From: Hybos culiciformis
Taxonomy: Eukaryota; Arthropoda; Insecta; Diptera; Hybotidae
Assembly: GCA_964007475.1 (NCBI GenBank)
Contig: OZ023273.1
Coordinates: 32,479,287-32,543,286, forward strand
Reading direction: 5' to 3'
DNA length: 64,000 bases
Made by a program: the position numbers and the translations under genes. Under the pieces are notes generated by a model, which was given only the letters and a program-made list of their open reading frames with translations, was not told the DNA's origin and searched no databases. Shown here one piece after another: positions 28,215 through 41,756 of this stretch; position 1 is the first letter of the stretch, and every line of letters begins with the position of its first letter.

Positions 28215-31200
28215 GTAAGTGTTTAATTTAATTGTTTTTTTTTACAATTATTATTATTATTATTTTTATGTTTAAAAAACATTCATTCACAAAATATATA
28301 ATAAAAAAAAAATGATCTAAAACTATAGTGTTCGTTTATTAGAAAATTAGGAAATCTAACTATAATTTTGATATTTATGAATATGATTTATATTTTATAT
28401 ATTTTATATGTTTATTAAAAATTGTAATATGAAAACTAACAGAAATCCAACTTAATATAGTAAACTCATTTAGATTTTTTCTTCTCACTTATTTTTGCTT
28501 GAAAACTCCTAACTATCCTTTTGAAACATGTTACCTACGTAAGTAAAATTGGTTCAGAAATAAGAATTTTTAAGCATTTTTAAACATTTAGTAGTCCTTT
28601 TTGTAAGAAGAAACCTCTGAGGGGAAAATGTACTTTTTGCAAGAAATAGTTTTTTTTTATCAAAGTTCAGAGTCCTGTAGTTTTATCTTCTATCTCATAG
28701 AATGTACGGCCCCAGTTCGAATTCTTGGACCTATTCCTACAATTTTTTTTGAGGAAACCATCAAAATCCATTAATCTAATTAAATTAATAGCGATTTTTT
28801 TAAAAATAATTCCCAGCCTTGGCAAACTGAGAGCTCTTTCTCCGCAGTTTTATAATTTTTCATGGAAAACACGCTAAAAACGGATAATTGAAAAATAGAT
28901 TTCTATTTTTTATTCTTTCCATAATTTCATTATCACTGTATAATATGTAGATACATTCTCTTTTGATGCTTTTTAAATTAACTCTAAAAATAATAGACTT
29001 TGATTGATCATTGGGATTCAATTTTTTTGAATATTTTTTAATCACCATAACTTAAAATTCATCAAAAAATTTTTGTTTTTGTTATTGCAAATTTTTTTTT
29101 TTTTCAAAAATCTTAATGAAAATTAACCATTCTGATTTAAAAAAACAAGAGAATAATAATTAAAATTGATATTTGTACCTAAATTTAGAGTCAGGAAAAA
29201 TAGGGAACAAAAATTAAATTAATATTATTATTAATTTATTCTAAAATTCTAATCACGTTTTTGTTTTATTTAAATTATTAACGAGTAATTGAAATATAAT
29301 ATCTTTGAAAGGAAAATAAATAAACAATAATAATATTCTGATACTACCTACTTACTTTTTATTGATATCTTTTTTTATTAAAAAAAAAAAAAAATTCTAA
29401 ACTCCCACTAGAATAATCCTAATTTTAAGTAATTTTTTGGTATAATTTTGCCCACATTTTTACTAAATTTAGTAGTAGGTTAAAACTTTTTTATTTTTAT
29501 CGTAGAAATATCTTCAATAAATGTTTTTATATACATATATTATATAGTTGTAGCTGAATATATGAATAACGAATTGCATCTTTAATATAACTAGGGTAAG
29601 AGTGCTCAGCCTCTGGTTCGGGATTATTCGAGTTTCGCAAATTTCTCGATTAAAGATTAAGATCATTGCAAAAATATTATGTAAATCATATATGTATTTC
29701 CAGATAGCGTATTCAAAAATATTTTTTTTTTATATAATATAATTATTAAATTTAATTTTATTTATTTGTTTTTTAATTTGAGGATACAGAAATAATACGC
29801 TATAAGCTATCATTGTTTAATCTATAACCGAACTAAATTTTTAAGGCCCTCGGACACAAATATAAATAGAAGTTTTGTAATGAGGCCCGAGTTGAAAGTT
29901 CGCCCATCTAATTTACGAGCCGTTTAAAGTATATTTTTAAATCTGAAACATTCTTTGATTTTTTTTTTTTTTTGAAACTTAACTCCAATAATTTTGTTAA
30001 TTTTTATTGATAAATGAATAAATATTATCACTATATGAAATTATATTTTTTCTTGGTAATAATATATGTTAAAAAAAATATTATTTGGCACAAATAAACT
30101 TATATCGTTTTTTGTTGTTTTATTTTTATTTATTTCCGACAATATATCGAAGTATCTGATCGTGCCTATCAATGGGAGGGTTTGACAAAAAAAAAATTAA
30201 TTTTTTTAAAGTTCAAGTATATAAAATCGAATTGGAATGAAGAAAGAAAAATAACTTATATTGATCGAATTTATATTGTTGGCATAACGTTTTCATATAG
30301 TCTTTGAATTATAACTTTCTACTCTAAATAAAAAACTAATAGAAATTCAGAAATTGCGCTTAAAATTTGGCAACAATACTCAGTTTTCTTTAGCAGTGAA
30401 AATTTTCTTATCTAAATAATATTTAGCTGTCAATTTTTTTTGTATTTGGTATAGAAAAACTTAGTACATAAAATGTATTTCATATGTATACGATTACAAC
30501 AAAGAAATAAAATTAAATATTGAATTTAATATTAATTTCAGAAAAAAAAAGATCGAACTCAATTATAAAATGGAATTATTTATTTATTATTGTCTTAAAA
30601 AATAAAATGAGAAAATCAATTTTTCATTATATACGTCGTCGTCTTACGTCGATGTTATTTAGGGTTTTATTTTATTTCCAACATTTATTTTTAAGTATAA
30701 TTGATTATAAAAATTAAAAATTTTTATGTTTGTATGTTAAAACTTTTTTTTTGTACTATGTATTTTATTTTCGTAATTATTTCAATTAGTTTTTATTATA
30801 TATATTTTTATATTAAAAATGAACTATTGTAGAAATTTTTATTGCAACATGAGCTCATTTAATATTAAAACATTCGAAATAAAATATTATTATAATGACA
30901 TGTTTTTATTCCTATTATTATATAACTTAAATAAATGCAAAAATGATGTTATTATTCAGTATTCATGTATTTTAAAATCAAAATAAATAAATTACTAATC
31001 ACTGCGTAAATATTAAATATAAAAAAATATCGTTATTTTATTTTATAACATCAAAACAGGATATCACTTATATTAATATTTTGAAAAAAATATATTTTTT
31101 ATTGTTCTACAAGTTATGGAAAACATTAGCGCAAATTTCCTGGAAGACACTACAATACATTTTATGATACTACATCTTCGAAAATTCAGTTCAATGAAAA

Positions 31201-33290
31201 TACTTAGATTTGAATGTCTCAATGATTGTCACTTAGAAAAATTTTATAGCATTTTAAAAGTTTTTAGTTCGACGACTGTGTCATAAAAATGTAATTTTGT
31301 TTTTTGTGTATAATAAAATCACAAAATTTCAAATTAAATTCAATGAAAAACATAAAATTGCTTCTAGCAAAAAATTTTTGTTTTTTTTGGTTACTTTTTA
31401 GATATCAAATTTTGCTTAATTTTAAATATTATGTATACAACAAAGTATTGTTGCCCTTTTTTTTTTTAATTAACAAGTTTCTCTAAATAAAAAAAAAGGA
31501 TAATTTTTAATAATTTCATAAATTATTATGTAAATTTTATTTGCTTGAATAAATTCTTTCTACATTAAAAAAAAAAAAAAATAGGAATTCCAATAAATGA
31601 CCCTGACATTATATTTAAAAAATTTGAGGAAACTTAATGCTTAAAATGATTCTTGAATATGTTAGTTAATTGGAAATTGCAGATTCTCAAGAAAATAATT
31701 ACAATATCATTTTATTTAATCTTTGAGTGTTAAAAGAAGTCTTTGCGAAGAGCAAATTTCTAATAAACTTTTTGTTAAATACATAGGATAGATGATATCA
31801 AACTCTTATATCCATATTTTGACAAAGCAGTAATATATATCATTTGTTGGAAATTTAAATTGTGGCCAATATATATGCATATAACAAGATGTATATGTAT
31901 AATAAACTATAATAAATCTAATTTAATTTTGACAATTTTTAATTAGTTAATTTTTTTTTCCTTCTTTTGGTAAGGAGTATAATATTAAATTTTTCTTATA
32001 CCCTTAGATTTTGTGGAATTTTAATTATTTTATTTCCTTATGCTAGCAGGAAAATCATTAAAATAAAAAACATCAGCTTGTTTGATACAATAATGCTTTC
32101 TGTTGAAATCCTTTTTCTAATAAATTAATAAGAAAAGGTAAACATACCCATTTTTTTTAATTTTTTTTTTATAAATGGTGCAAAAAGCATAACAGATTTA
32201 TATATTATTTTTCTTTTTAATAAGTAATTGTAAACATTATCACAAAGTTTGTTAATTTTTTTGTGCAAAAGGAGCTGAAAAAAAAAAGAAAAAATTATTT
32301 CAAAATTTCTAAAATACTATAAATATTTTGGAGTAGTATAAGGTAAAGGGATTGTATATATTTATAAAAATTATAATATTATGGATTTTTTTGTTTCAAT
32401 TAAAATGGTACATAACTAATGCCAAGCAAAAAATGTACACAGTATCTGCAAGCGCTTAACATTATAAATTTGATAAATAATAAATTATTTTATGCAAAGT
32501 TTTTTTTGAAAAACATTTTTTTTTTTTTGCTTTCCATATTAAATTTTTATTCGAAAACGTAGCAATTATGTAGGAGGATTTAAAAGCTTAAATTATTTAT
32601 TAATAGCCATAGTATATTGACCATTAAACATCATCACAAACTTAAAAAAATAATTTTATACAAAAATTTAAATTTTTTAAAAACTTTATTACTGATCAGA
32701 ATATTTTCGGAATATATATAATTAAATCTAGGTATCTAAATTTAATATTATAATTAATTAAAATTATTTTTATTGCTTTAGTAGAGTAATGAAACAAGAA
32801 AACAACAACATAAAAGTTAATGAGTTGCTTTTTTTTCTTACATTCTGATTAATATAATTTTAAAATTATCTAATATTCATTTAAAGAATTGTTAATAAAA
32901 TAGATATCAAGTTTATAATTCTAATGAGTTTATAATTCTGATGAGCTGCAGAACAGGAGGACGAAAAAATTCAATTACATACTTTTCAATAATATGTAAA
33001 AGATAATTCAGGGACCTTGTGTTGAATGTAGTAATTATTTCTATTATCTATTTCTATTATCTATTAACTAATTAAAATTTAAAACTTGAGATTTACGAAA
33101 CTCACCAAAACGGCAAACGAAAAACAAAATAAATTATAGTTTAAAAATAATTTTGTCAAATTTGGTTTGGTCCAGTTTTAACATATATACATATATATAT
33201 ACATTAATGTCTTTCGACTCGCCGAAGCAGCTCCGTAAGGATACCCCGACAAATGGTCCCTACTCTAAGCCTTAAACTTAAAAACTTAAT

Positions 33291-33376
33291 GATGTCATAG
33301 TCAATTCGATGCCATAATCAATTTGATGCCATATAATTCAATTATGATGCCATATAATTCAATAAGTTGCCATATG
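33291..33376. repeat. Short tandem repeat of GATGCCATA(A/T)-type units
   Basis: Four units of 17-21 bases start GATG(T/C)CATA and end in CAATT-like sequence, with a broken fifth (TTGCCATATG). The sequence right of the adjacent foldback element (around 34310) resumes with a related ATGCCATCATC. The element may therefore have inserted into this array. Confidence 0.6.
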
Positions 33377-34293
33377 CACACAGAGAAATTTGTGTAATGA
33401 AATCGATTATTGGTTGAAATGAAATTTATTAACTGTAATGAAATTCAAAATTAATCGTTTTCATTACAATCGTGGTGAATTTTTTTTTTTTTTAATGAAA
33501 ATTATTACTTTGTAATTATTTTCACAGGTATTTAATGAAAAAAGAACTTAATTGATGTCACAACAATCTAATGAAATTTTTCATTACATATAAGAAATTA
33601 TTTTCACTACAAATTTGTAATGAATTTTATTAAAATTAAAGTTAAGAAGAAATTAAATTCTAACTTTTGAAAATGAAACAAAAAGGTTTAAAACAAATAA
33701 ATAAATAATTGTTTTGAAAAAAATAGGTTCTCTTCGGGATTCGAACCTACGTCCTTGGCATTGCGTATACTTAATTTATATTTTATATTTAACATATTTT
33801 TTAAATTTCAATACCGTAGCTGAGTGGTAGTGTTGGCGGATTGCAATGCTAAGGACACATGTTCGAATCCCGAAGAAGGCATAAGAAATAAAATTTAGAA
33901 TTTAATAAAATCTATAAAAAAAAAATGTCTAAATAAAAATATTAAAACTAAATAAAAAAAATTAAATATTATTTTCTTATGTAGATTAGTGTAAGGTTTT
34001 TTTTATAATATCTACGGTTATATAATGAATTTCATTACAGTGTAATGAATTTCACTACAGTATGATGAAATTCTTTAAGGCTATGTGATGAATTTCATTA
34101 CAGTGTAATGATACTGAAAAAATTGTTTCATTGCAATGAAATAAAATTCATTGTAGTGTAATGATTTCTTTTAATTACATGCAATGAAATTCATCACAGT
34201 TTCACAACACTGTTTAATTAACCGAAAACGAATTACAAAATTAATGAATTTCATTGCAATTTTAATCGCTTTCATTATAAATTTCTCTGTGTG
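33377..34293. mobile_element. 917-base foldback element with CACACAGAGAAATTT termini
   Basis: The left end CACACAGAGAAATTT (33377) is matched by the inverted right end AAATTTCTCTGTGTG (to 34293). The next 15-20 bases of the arms also pair, both reading TAATGAAA(T/G)CGATTA. Inside lie many inverted and direct copies of AATGAAATTCATTAC-like motifs, a subterminal repeat pattern seen in MITEs. The arms also hold tRNA-derived sequence (separate entry). No transposase frame is present, so it would be non-autonomous. I could not find a convincing target-site duplication, so the exact ends are uncertain by a few bases. Confidence 0.7.
33736..33880. repeat. Inverted pair of tRNA-derived segments (box A and two box B)
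   Basis: GGTTCGAATCCC lies on the minus strand at 33736-33747 and TGTTCGAATCCC on the plus strand at 33860-33871. Each is preceded by GCAATGC(C/T)AAGGAC and followed by GAAGA. These match the B box and T arm of tRNA genes. The plus copy also has TAGCTGAGTGGTAG (33817-33830), which matches the A box and D arm. The two copies face each other within the foldback element. The acceptor stem does not pair, the right T stem is mismatched and the anticodon loop is too long, so this is not a working tRNA gene. A SINE-like or tRNA-pseudogene origin captured by the element is inferred. Confidence 0.65.
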
Positions 34294-35339
34294 TGATTGA
34301 TTTCATCTAATGCCATCATCATCTTTTGAGTACCAGCTGCACTACTGAGCGAAGAAGATCTTTAGCCGAAATTTTGGCCAACAAGACCACCCAGCCCATT
34401 CTCACCTCCAAAAGGAAATTAAAAATTATAAAGTAATAAAAATAATAAATTATAATAAATTAAAAAATTAAATAATAAATAAAATGAGGGAATGAAAGGA
34501 AATAAAGGAAGGAATCTGGAGTAACTCTGAAAGTGGGTTTGTTTCATTTAATTAAACTAAACCATTTTAAATATCATGAAATTAATTTTTTTTTAAATTT
34601 TCAACACCTTCATTAAATTTCCTAAAATAATTGTTTTGAAAATATATATTTTCATTAAAACTACTCAATATTTTGCCACAAAAAAAAATTTTGGATCTGA
34701 ACTTGCAATTTATTATTTAAGTATTGATGCCATAGTTTTTAGTTTATCTTAAAATACACACATTTTATTTTTTAATGTCAATACACACAGAAAACAATAA
34801 TAAATATTTTCTAAAATAAAAATCTTTCCGATCAATAAAACAATACATGAAGAACTTATAACACCTTTTTTTTTTATACAATATTCAATCATTCTAGCAT
34901 AAAACTTAATCATGTGAAAACAAAATATTTTTAAAATAAAATTGTGTTTGAGAAAATTTAATATTTTTCCTAAGGATATTTTCATTTTGAACTTTTATGA
35001 ATGTAATTATTGTGGAATTTATTTATTATTTTCTTTCTTTTCAGCGGCTTAGAGTAATATATTTATGTATGTATCGTAAATAGCATATATGTTATTTTTT
35101 TTAGTATTTTGAACTTGTTAAATGCATTTGAAATAAATTTCAAAACTAACCGTTTTTATAGAGTTAGTGGTAGACGTTAATATTGTTTCGTTTCTTTGGA
35201 TCTTTATTGGGAATGTTTCATAAATGCATAATATGCTTGTATTAAAACATTTTAAAATTTTGTTTAATTTGAATCGGTTGACAGTAGTAATTTTGTTATT
35301 AAACAAAAGAGAAAACATTGTTTTTAACTACATGTATAT

Positions 35340-35348
35340 CTTTTTCAA
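35340..35348. repeat. Left target-site duplication CTTTTTCAA
   Basis: The 9 bases CTTTTTCAA directly precede the element at 35349 and recur directly after it at 36362-36370. They are best read as the duplicated target site. Confidence 0.6.
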
Positions 35349-36361
35349 GGGTGTTACCCGAATCGCCGAAAGACATTTCGCAAAAAGACATTTTGTCTAA
35401 TTCCATTTGGCAAAAAAGACACTTCGCAAAAGAACCATTTCGCAAAACGGATAGTTAACAAACGTTCGCTTTAGCCTAATGAGACAGTTAACAACTTTCC
35501 AGTTAGCATAAGGACATTTCGCAACTACTACTTGTGGCAAAATATACATTTCGCAGCTACCCTTTTTGGCGTAATTCACATTTCGCGCGCGAAATGTATA
35601 TTTAGCATGCACTAAAATATGTTGCATTATCATAAATGCATATTATTAAATTAAACAATTCCAATTATATGCATTTTAATTTTAAGAAATTTTATTGAAT
35701 TTTTAATATCTGTTTTTTAATATAGTTAATACAAATCCAGTTTGTAAATATAAGAAATAATATTAAAAAATGAATACTTAATGTATATTTTTTTTAATAT
35801 TCAATATGTACATAACCAGTATGTACATATTAGAAAATTAATATTTTTATTTAAAAAAATTATTTTAATTTTAAATTCTCGGCAATCAAAAATAATAGTT
35901 TGACTTCCCTATAATCGTCTTTTCTTTTCAAAATATTTTAAATTTTTTTATCTTTTAAGTAATAATTTGTTTTTTTTTACTGCTGGTGACCCACCGATTT
36001 CAAATTTTTTTATTTCAGCCGTTACATACAATATTTCTTTTGCGATTTCATCCATGAGCCTATAAAATCCTACATGCTTTTTTTTTACAGTTAAAAAAAA
36101 CCTTTAATATTCTATTCATCATATTTGTGCAATATAAAAAAATTTGTTAAACTATACTTTTGCGAAGTGTCTCAATTAATATAATGTTGTGAATTGGTAT
36201 TTTGAGAAATATCTTTTTGCGAAGTGTCGTATTAGGCCAAATGGAATGTTGTTAAAGAGTTTTTTTTGCGAAATGAACATTTGCGAAACATACAAATTTG
36301 ATAAGTGGCTTTCGGCCAAATAGACTTTTGCAATATGGAATTTGCAAAGAGGCCCGCTCCC
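35349..36361. mobile_element. 1013-base non-autonomous inverted-repeat element made of TTCGCAAA motifs
   Basis: The termini are GGGTGTTACCCG on the left and the inverse of GGGAGCGGGCC on the right, flanked by CTTTTTCAA on both sides. The left arm (35349-35640) holds at least six TTCGCAAA or TTCGCA motifs spaced 15-30 bases, several preceded by GACA. The right arm (36150-36361) holds at least four of the inverse, TTTGCGAA. The middle (35640-36150) is AT-rich and shows no coding sense. TTTCGCGCGCGAAA at 35581-35594 is a perfect palindrome. An 8-9 base duplication would fit a hAT or Mutator-like mobiliser. The family is not recognised. Open frames at 35397-35633 and 36176-36370 are products of the repeats. 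Confidence 0.65.
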
Positions 36362-36370
36362 CTTTTTCAA
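36362..36370. repeat. Right target-site duplication CTTTTTCAA
   Basis: Second copy of the 9-base sequence at 35340-35348, on the other side of the inverted-repeat element. Confidence 0.6.
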
Positions 36371-39300
36371 CTATGTAGGCAATAAATATTTTATGAAATT
36401 CAGTTTGGATTTTAGTTTTTTGAAATTGTTAATTATAATTAATTTCATTATGCTTTTCAATAATCTTAAATAATTTTAAAGAAAAATTATCTAACACAAT
36501 ATCTTACACTTTCCAACTCCACTAATGGTCAAAATTATTTACCTAGAATGTAATTAAAATAATGACAGTTTGTTCTGTAAACCTTAAATATTTTTAAATT
36601 TAAATATTAGAGAAAATTTGTAAGCATAACTCTTAACCTTCTTCCGAATTTATTAAAAAATTTTCAAAGCAATATTTACAATACTATCATTTAAGAAAAT
36701 ATTTATGCAAAATTGTACAATGTAATATCCATATGTTCTGAATATGTGTAGATATTATAAATTATTTATAAAAGAATACATATTAGTAAATATTTTTAAA
36801 CGCCACAGGTTGCTTTTAGATGGCACATTTGTGATATCCTTTAATATTTATGCATTATATTGTACAACAACATGAAATGTACTGTACATTGATACTTCTG
36901 TATATGTAGTTATCCTTGAAAATTACATAAGCTAAATATAAAACCACAAAGCAAAGTGCTTCTTTGACATATTTATTGATGTTGTGGAATTTTCATTTTA
37001 TCTAGTATTTTATAAATTATGTAGGAGTTATCGTATACATGTTAGTATTAAATAATACAAGGTAGTATAAAGAAATTGAAATTTACCTTGGTAGCATTAA
37101 GAGCATTTAAAAAACATTAAATTATTCTATGATTTCTTTTTAAATTCATTGATTTTCCTATGAAGAAATAAAAAAATAAATAAATTAGTAGAAACAGAAA
37201 TTTTAAAAGAAGAAACCAAAAAAAAAAATTTAAGGAAATTATTTTATATTTAAATAACTAAAGAATAATTTTAGCATCCATTATTGGTATACAGAAAATC
37301 AATCTATTCAATGGTTTTGTTAATATTATGTATGTAACAGACGTAAGGTTCAATAGCTCGAAATGCAGTCTGTAGATGAAAAAAAAATAAACTTTAAAAT
37401 TCGAGAAAATAATCGGTATATGCATACAATACAAATTAGTTCTTTATATATATAAGCAAGGCTTTTTGAATGGTTCTCATGCCGGATTTTTACTTTACTT
37501 TAATTGTGTAAGTAGGAAGTTGACATGGTTATTCGAAACAAACAAACTAAGGAAAAATCGAGGGAAAAATAAGTAATTATTTTAGAAATCTTTTAAAAAC
37601 TTATCTGTTAAAGAACATTTTTTGGTAAAAAATAGAAGAGTTTTATTGAAAAAATTTTACAAAAATAAAATTTGTATTTTAATATTGTTTATCTTTTTTT
37701 TTGTCAATTTATTGACAGTAAGTAAAGTATAGTAATTTATCTTGTTAGTAAACCAAAAAATTCGTTTCTATGACAAACGTTCCTAGTTATCGGCCATAAT
37801 AAAAAAAATAATACGGCCTGTATTAAGAAAGCCTATGAGGCTATAGTCTATAAGAGATATTTTCAGTTGTTTTGATGAGATTTTAATTAAAAAAAAAATT
37901 ATTAGCGAAAAATTAACGTTACTTAAATGTATTTATGTTTAAATAATTTTTTTTATGTAAATTTGTAATTACAATTAATATACATAATAATGATAACGAA
38001 AAGTTATCAAGTTATCCGACCTCAGACTGGAATTAATTTTTTAATTTGTCTCACTTGAACTAAATGTTTGTGTTATTTAATTGTCAATATAATTGCTAAA
38101 CTTGAATAGTTTTGTTTGATTTTGTTTTATTTCTTAATAGTAAATAGTAAAATAAATGATTTATTGTAAAAATTAAATAAATTACTATTCTAAAGAAGGC
38201 ATAAAAACGACCTGAAACTATACTACTATAGTTTTACGAAAAACCCAGTACTTTTAGCTTAACTATCCCCTGTTTTTAGCGTAGTGAACTTAAATAATGG
38301 TTTTTATTAAAATTAATTAATTGTTGACTAATCAGAAATCAGAGCTTTATAAAATCTAAACCATAGCTAGCAAATAATGAATAAAAATCAATGTGCGAGA
38401 ATATTATATAAAGTAAGTAGTTATCTAAACGTGTTAAATATTTTTTAAAACAAATTAAAAAAAAACTTTAATATGAAATTATTAATTAAATTAGTTCATA
38501 AACTAATATTATTTTCCACTTAATATAAATAAATTCAAGATATTCTAGTAAGATATTATATTAAGAAATATATTTATTGTATAAAAATATATTAAATTAT
38601 TTATATACCTGTAGAAATTTTAATTCTATTTTCTTAAAAGTTTCCTAAATTGAAAATTATAAGTCAATTTAAACTTTTTTGAAGAAAATCATTTAGAAAG
38701 TTTTTCTGTGGTTGTTATAAGATTTATATCTAAAAAAATATCTTAATATCTATATCTCCTATCATCATTAACTTAATTTAATGGATGAACCCATATTGGT
38801 ATAATAACAAATTCCGCATAATACCTATTTATTTATTTAATATTGAAATATTTTCGACATAAAAATATAAAATCTATTATATACAACAGTACAAAAGGAT
38901 GCTTAAAATTAACATTTAACATAATAACATTAATAACTATATGTATTACATTCAATGAAATATATTTGATTATAATGCTGGTGCTTGTGCTGTTAAAGAT
39001 AAATATAATAATTCCTTTATTTTTTGTTCATACTTTCAATGAAAATATATAATAAAAACCATTTAAGAATTTTAAACAAAAATCATGATTCTATCAAACA
39101 TTTATCAAAGATTTAAGTTTTGAAAGTTCTCCATATAATGTATTTGTGATTATGCTTTATTGATTTATTAGAGATTAGATTGCTATTTTTAATGAAGAAG
39201 GGATTCGGCTCAAGAATTCTAAGACCTCAAAAGTTAGCTATTGTATATAATAATGAACTACACAGAGTCGAATCATATTAATATTATCGATCCTATCTAA

Positions 39301-40370
39301 AACTTGCTTCTAATTAGTTTCGGAACTAATAGTAAAATTATATTTTTTTCGGGTTAATGAAACTGCTGCACATACATTTGGCAGCGTTTAAATTTGGGAC
39401 GAACAGGCAAAAATTCATAGGTATACACAGTGGGTTTTTTATTTGTAATAAAAACTAGCCTATAAGAAATATATATGAATTAAAATATTATATTTTATAT
39501 TTATCTGTATTTGGATTTTGAATTAAACAAATATTAAGTAAATTTTTTAATATGGTTTTACCCTTAGAATCATTTCTAATATTTCTTAAATATTTTTTTT
39601 ACGTTTTTATAAATATATAAAGATCATTATTGGAAGGAATTTAATATTGTTTTTACCACTAATTAATCTGAACATATTTTTATTTGAATTAATTAAAGAG
39701 TTTTTATTTTGGCAATTTTTCCAAAATATTTAGAGAATTTCAATATTGTAAAGAATTAAAAAGAAGGAATAATCTTCTTTTAAATTGGTGTTTATTTCCC
39801 TTAAAAAATCGTATATACTTTACTTACCTATATGTTTCCAAATAATTTTTTTTTGTATAATTAACTTATTTCAAATGAAATGGAAAATACTTAGGAGTGT
39901 ATTATTATTAATTAAGATAGCTTGATGGTTTTCTAGGAAGATAAGGATCTTAAAATAAATATGATATAATAAAAGAAATTTCATTAAAATTAATTACTTT
40001 GAAAATTCACCTTAATTAACAGCAGCTGGTTTTTTTTCTATTTAAGGCTTTAAAAAACACACATCAAAAATTTTCTGAAAAATAATCAGTATTCACGGAG
40101 AAAAAATTTTCATAAACTTTGTCTCAAAAACTGGTAAAATGTGTCAATTTTTAGGGAGTTTTTGGGATTGTGGATTTTTTTGACAAAATTTATGAAAAAA
40201 TTAGGAGTATTACCTACTTCCTTTTTTATGGTATTTATTGTAGAAATATACGCCATGTGCATATTTTATTATAACTATAACTAAATACTATCGGAATTAG
40301 TGTAAATATTTCTCTACATAAAACACATTTTTCTTAACTAAATCTACTCAAAATATTTATATATATTATT

Positions 40371-40574
40371 GGACTAAACCATTTTTTTTAGGGAAGAATC
40401 TGGAAAATATTCAGAGACAATAATAAATTTCTTATATAATTTGTTGAAAAACTTGAGAAGAGTAGCGTTTTTTTTCAGGACTAAAACATTTTTTTTAGGG
40501 AAGAATCTGGAAAATATTCAGAGACAATAATAAATTTCTTATATAATTTGTTGAAAAACTTGAGAAGAGTAGCG
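40371..40574. repeat. Tandem duplication of a 107-base unit
   Basis: GGACTAAA starts at 40371 and 40478. Over the first 97 bases the copies differ only at the C/A after ACTAAA, so the duplication is recent. It lies on the left side of the SAM-domain locus, and its core (AAAATATTCAGAGACAA) resembles the inverse of the repeats on the right side. Confidence 0.85.
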
Positions 40575-40979
40575 TATTTTTATGTTTTCATGATAAATTT
40601 TTTAGGAAAGTTAGTCAAATTAAATGGAGCAAAATTCTTAACTTATGCAAAAAATCTAAATTAGTGCAAGATTTCTGGTAATTTTTTTTGACAATTATTG
40701 CTTAAAAATTGGGCATTTTACATATATTTCACGGGAATTGCCTACTTTTTTTAGTAACGAAGTTATTTAAATTATTTGGTGCACATTGAAAAAATATTGA
40801 CGGCACTGAAAAAATATAAATAAAAAAATAACAAATTTGTAGTCGTAATTTTTTTGAATTTATTCATTATTTGTACTGATTTTTAAGAATTGTAAAAAAA
40901 TACATTTAATATAAGAAATTTATACATTTTATTCTTACAAATTTAACCATCTTAGTACTTTTGTAATTATTCAAACAAC

Positions 40980-41220
40980 AAAAATTAATTCAAAATTATT
41001 AAATATCAAATTAAAAAAAATTAAAGTACAGTACATTGCAAGTACTAATTCAAAAATCAAAATTATCAAATTAAAAAATTTAGTTTAATGTATTTATATA
41101 ATGTGAGTACTAATTCAAAATTATCGAATTTACAAAATATAGTTTAATATAGGTTATTGCAAATATTCAAAATTATAAAACTATAATAATTCAAAATTAT
41201 CAAATTAAAAATAATTCAGT
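40980..41220. repeat. Degenerate minisatellite, unit about 60-65 bases
   Basis: Units carry AATTCAAAATTAT(C/T)(A/G)AAT plus (A/T)TTAGTTTAAT. Near-copies start at about 40984, 41041 and 41106, with a shortened copy near 41185. The array sits just past the 3' end of the antisense SAM-domain gene. Confidence 0.55.
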
Positions 41221-41234
41221 TTTACTGTAAAAAT

Positions 41235-41240
41235 TTATTT
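41235..41240 (-). promoter_or_regulatory. Polyadenylation signal AATAAA for the antisense SAM-domain gene
   Basis: AATAAA on the minus strand lies 65-70 bases past the gene's stop codon, a normal place for a 3' end signal. The hexamer is common by chance in such AT-rich DNA. Confidence 0.4.
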
Positions 41241-41304
41241 GTGAAAAAAAATCGCGTAAAGTAAATATTTTTTATATTAAGTAATTATGCGTATTTAAAA
41301 TACC

Positions 41305-41537
41305 TTATTGTTGTTCTATATCGGTTATTAATGAGGTTAATGCTGTAATTTTTTTGTCGTGCGGAGTCTTTATTTCATATATATAATTTTGAATAAACTG
41401 CCAAACAAGAAAACAGCTTGCTGGAAATCTGGCGTTAAGTGCGAAAAAGCATTTGAAACACACGTCTATTGCACTTAGTAAATTTTCCGTTCTGTATACA
41501 GTATCATTCACAACAACATAAAATGATGTAATTGAAC
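41305..41537 (-). pseudogene. SAM-family gene, exon 6 (C-terminus)
   Basis: It follows acceptor TTTTTACAG and completes a split Gly codon. It encodes 77 residues ending SLITDIEQQ before TAA. The core is SITSFYVVVNDTVYRTE, then LLSAIDVCFKCFFALNARFP and VWQFIQNYIYEI, the most conserved part of this family as I recall it. No break is seen in this exon. Confidence 0.75.
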
Positions 41538-41596
41538 CTGTAAAAAATTGATGATTTTTAAAATTAAATTATTAAAAAAAAGTTTTTAAATATTAC

Positions 41597-41699
41597 CAAA
41601 ATTTTCTCCCAATACAACAATAAATGGCTGTAATGTTGAGTTTTGTTCAGCGCACACTTGTCTTTTGTTTTCAATTTTTTCCAAAATGGATCGTGAGTC
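41597..41699 (-). pseudogene. SAM-family gene, exon 5
   Basis: 34 codons plus one base lie between acceptor TATTTTCAG and donor GTAATA. The exon enters in phase 0 and leaves in phase 1. It encodes DSRSILEKIENKRQ and then LQPFIVVLGENF, which runs straight on to the conserved segment in the next exon across a 59-base intron. Confidence 0.75.
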
Positions 41700-41756
41700 C
41701 TGAAAATAGCATATTAGTTATTTTTTACAGGTATTGAAATAAAATGAAAATATTAC

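Noticed and set aside
33811..33880. Functional tRNA gene
   Set aside because: A and B boxes are present, but the acceptor stem does not pair, the right T stem is mismatched and the anticodon loop is too long.
35397..36370. Two short minus-strand frames with similar peptides
   Set aside because: They are translations of the TTCGCAAA repeats in the two arms of the inverted-repeat element.
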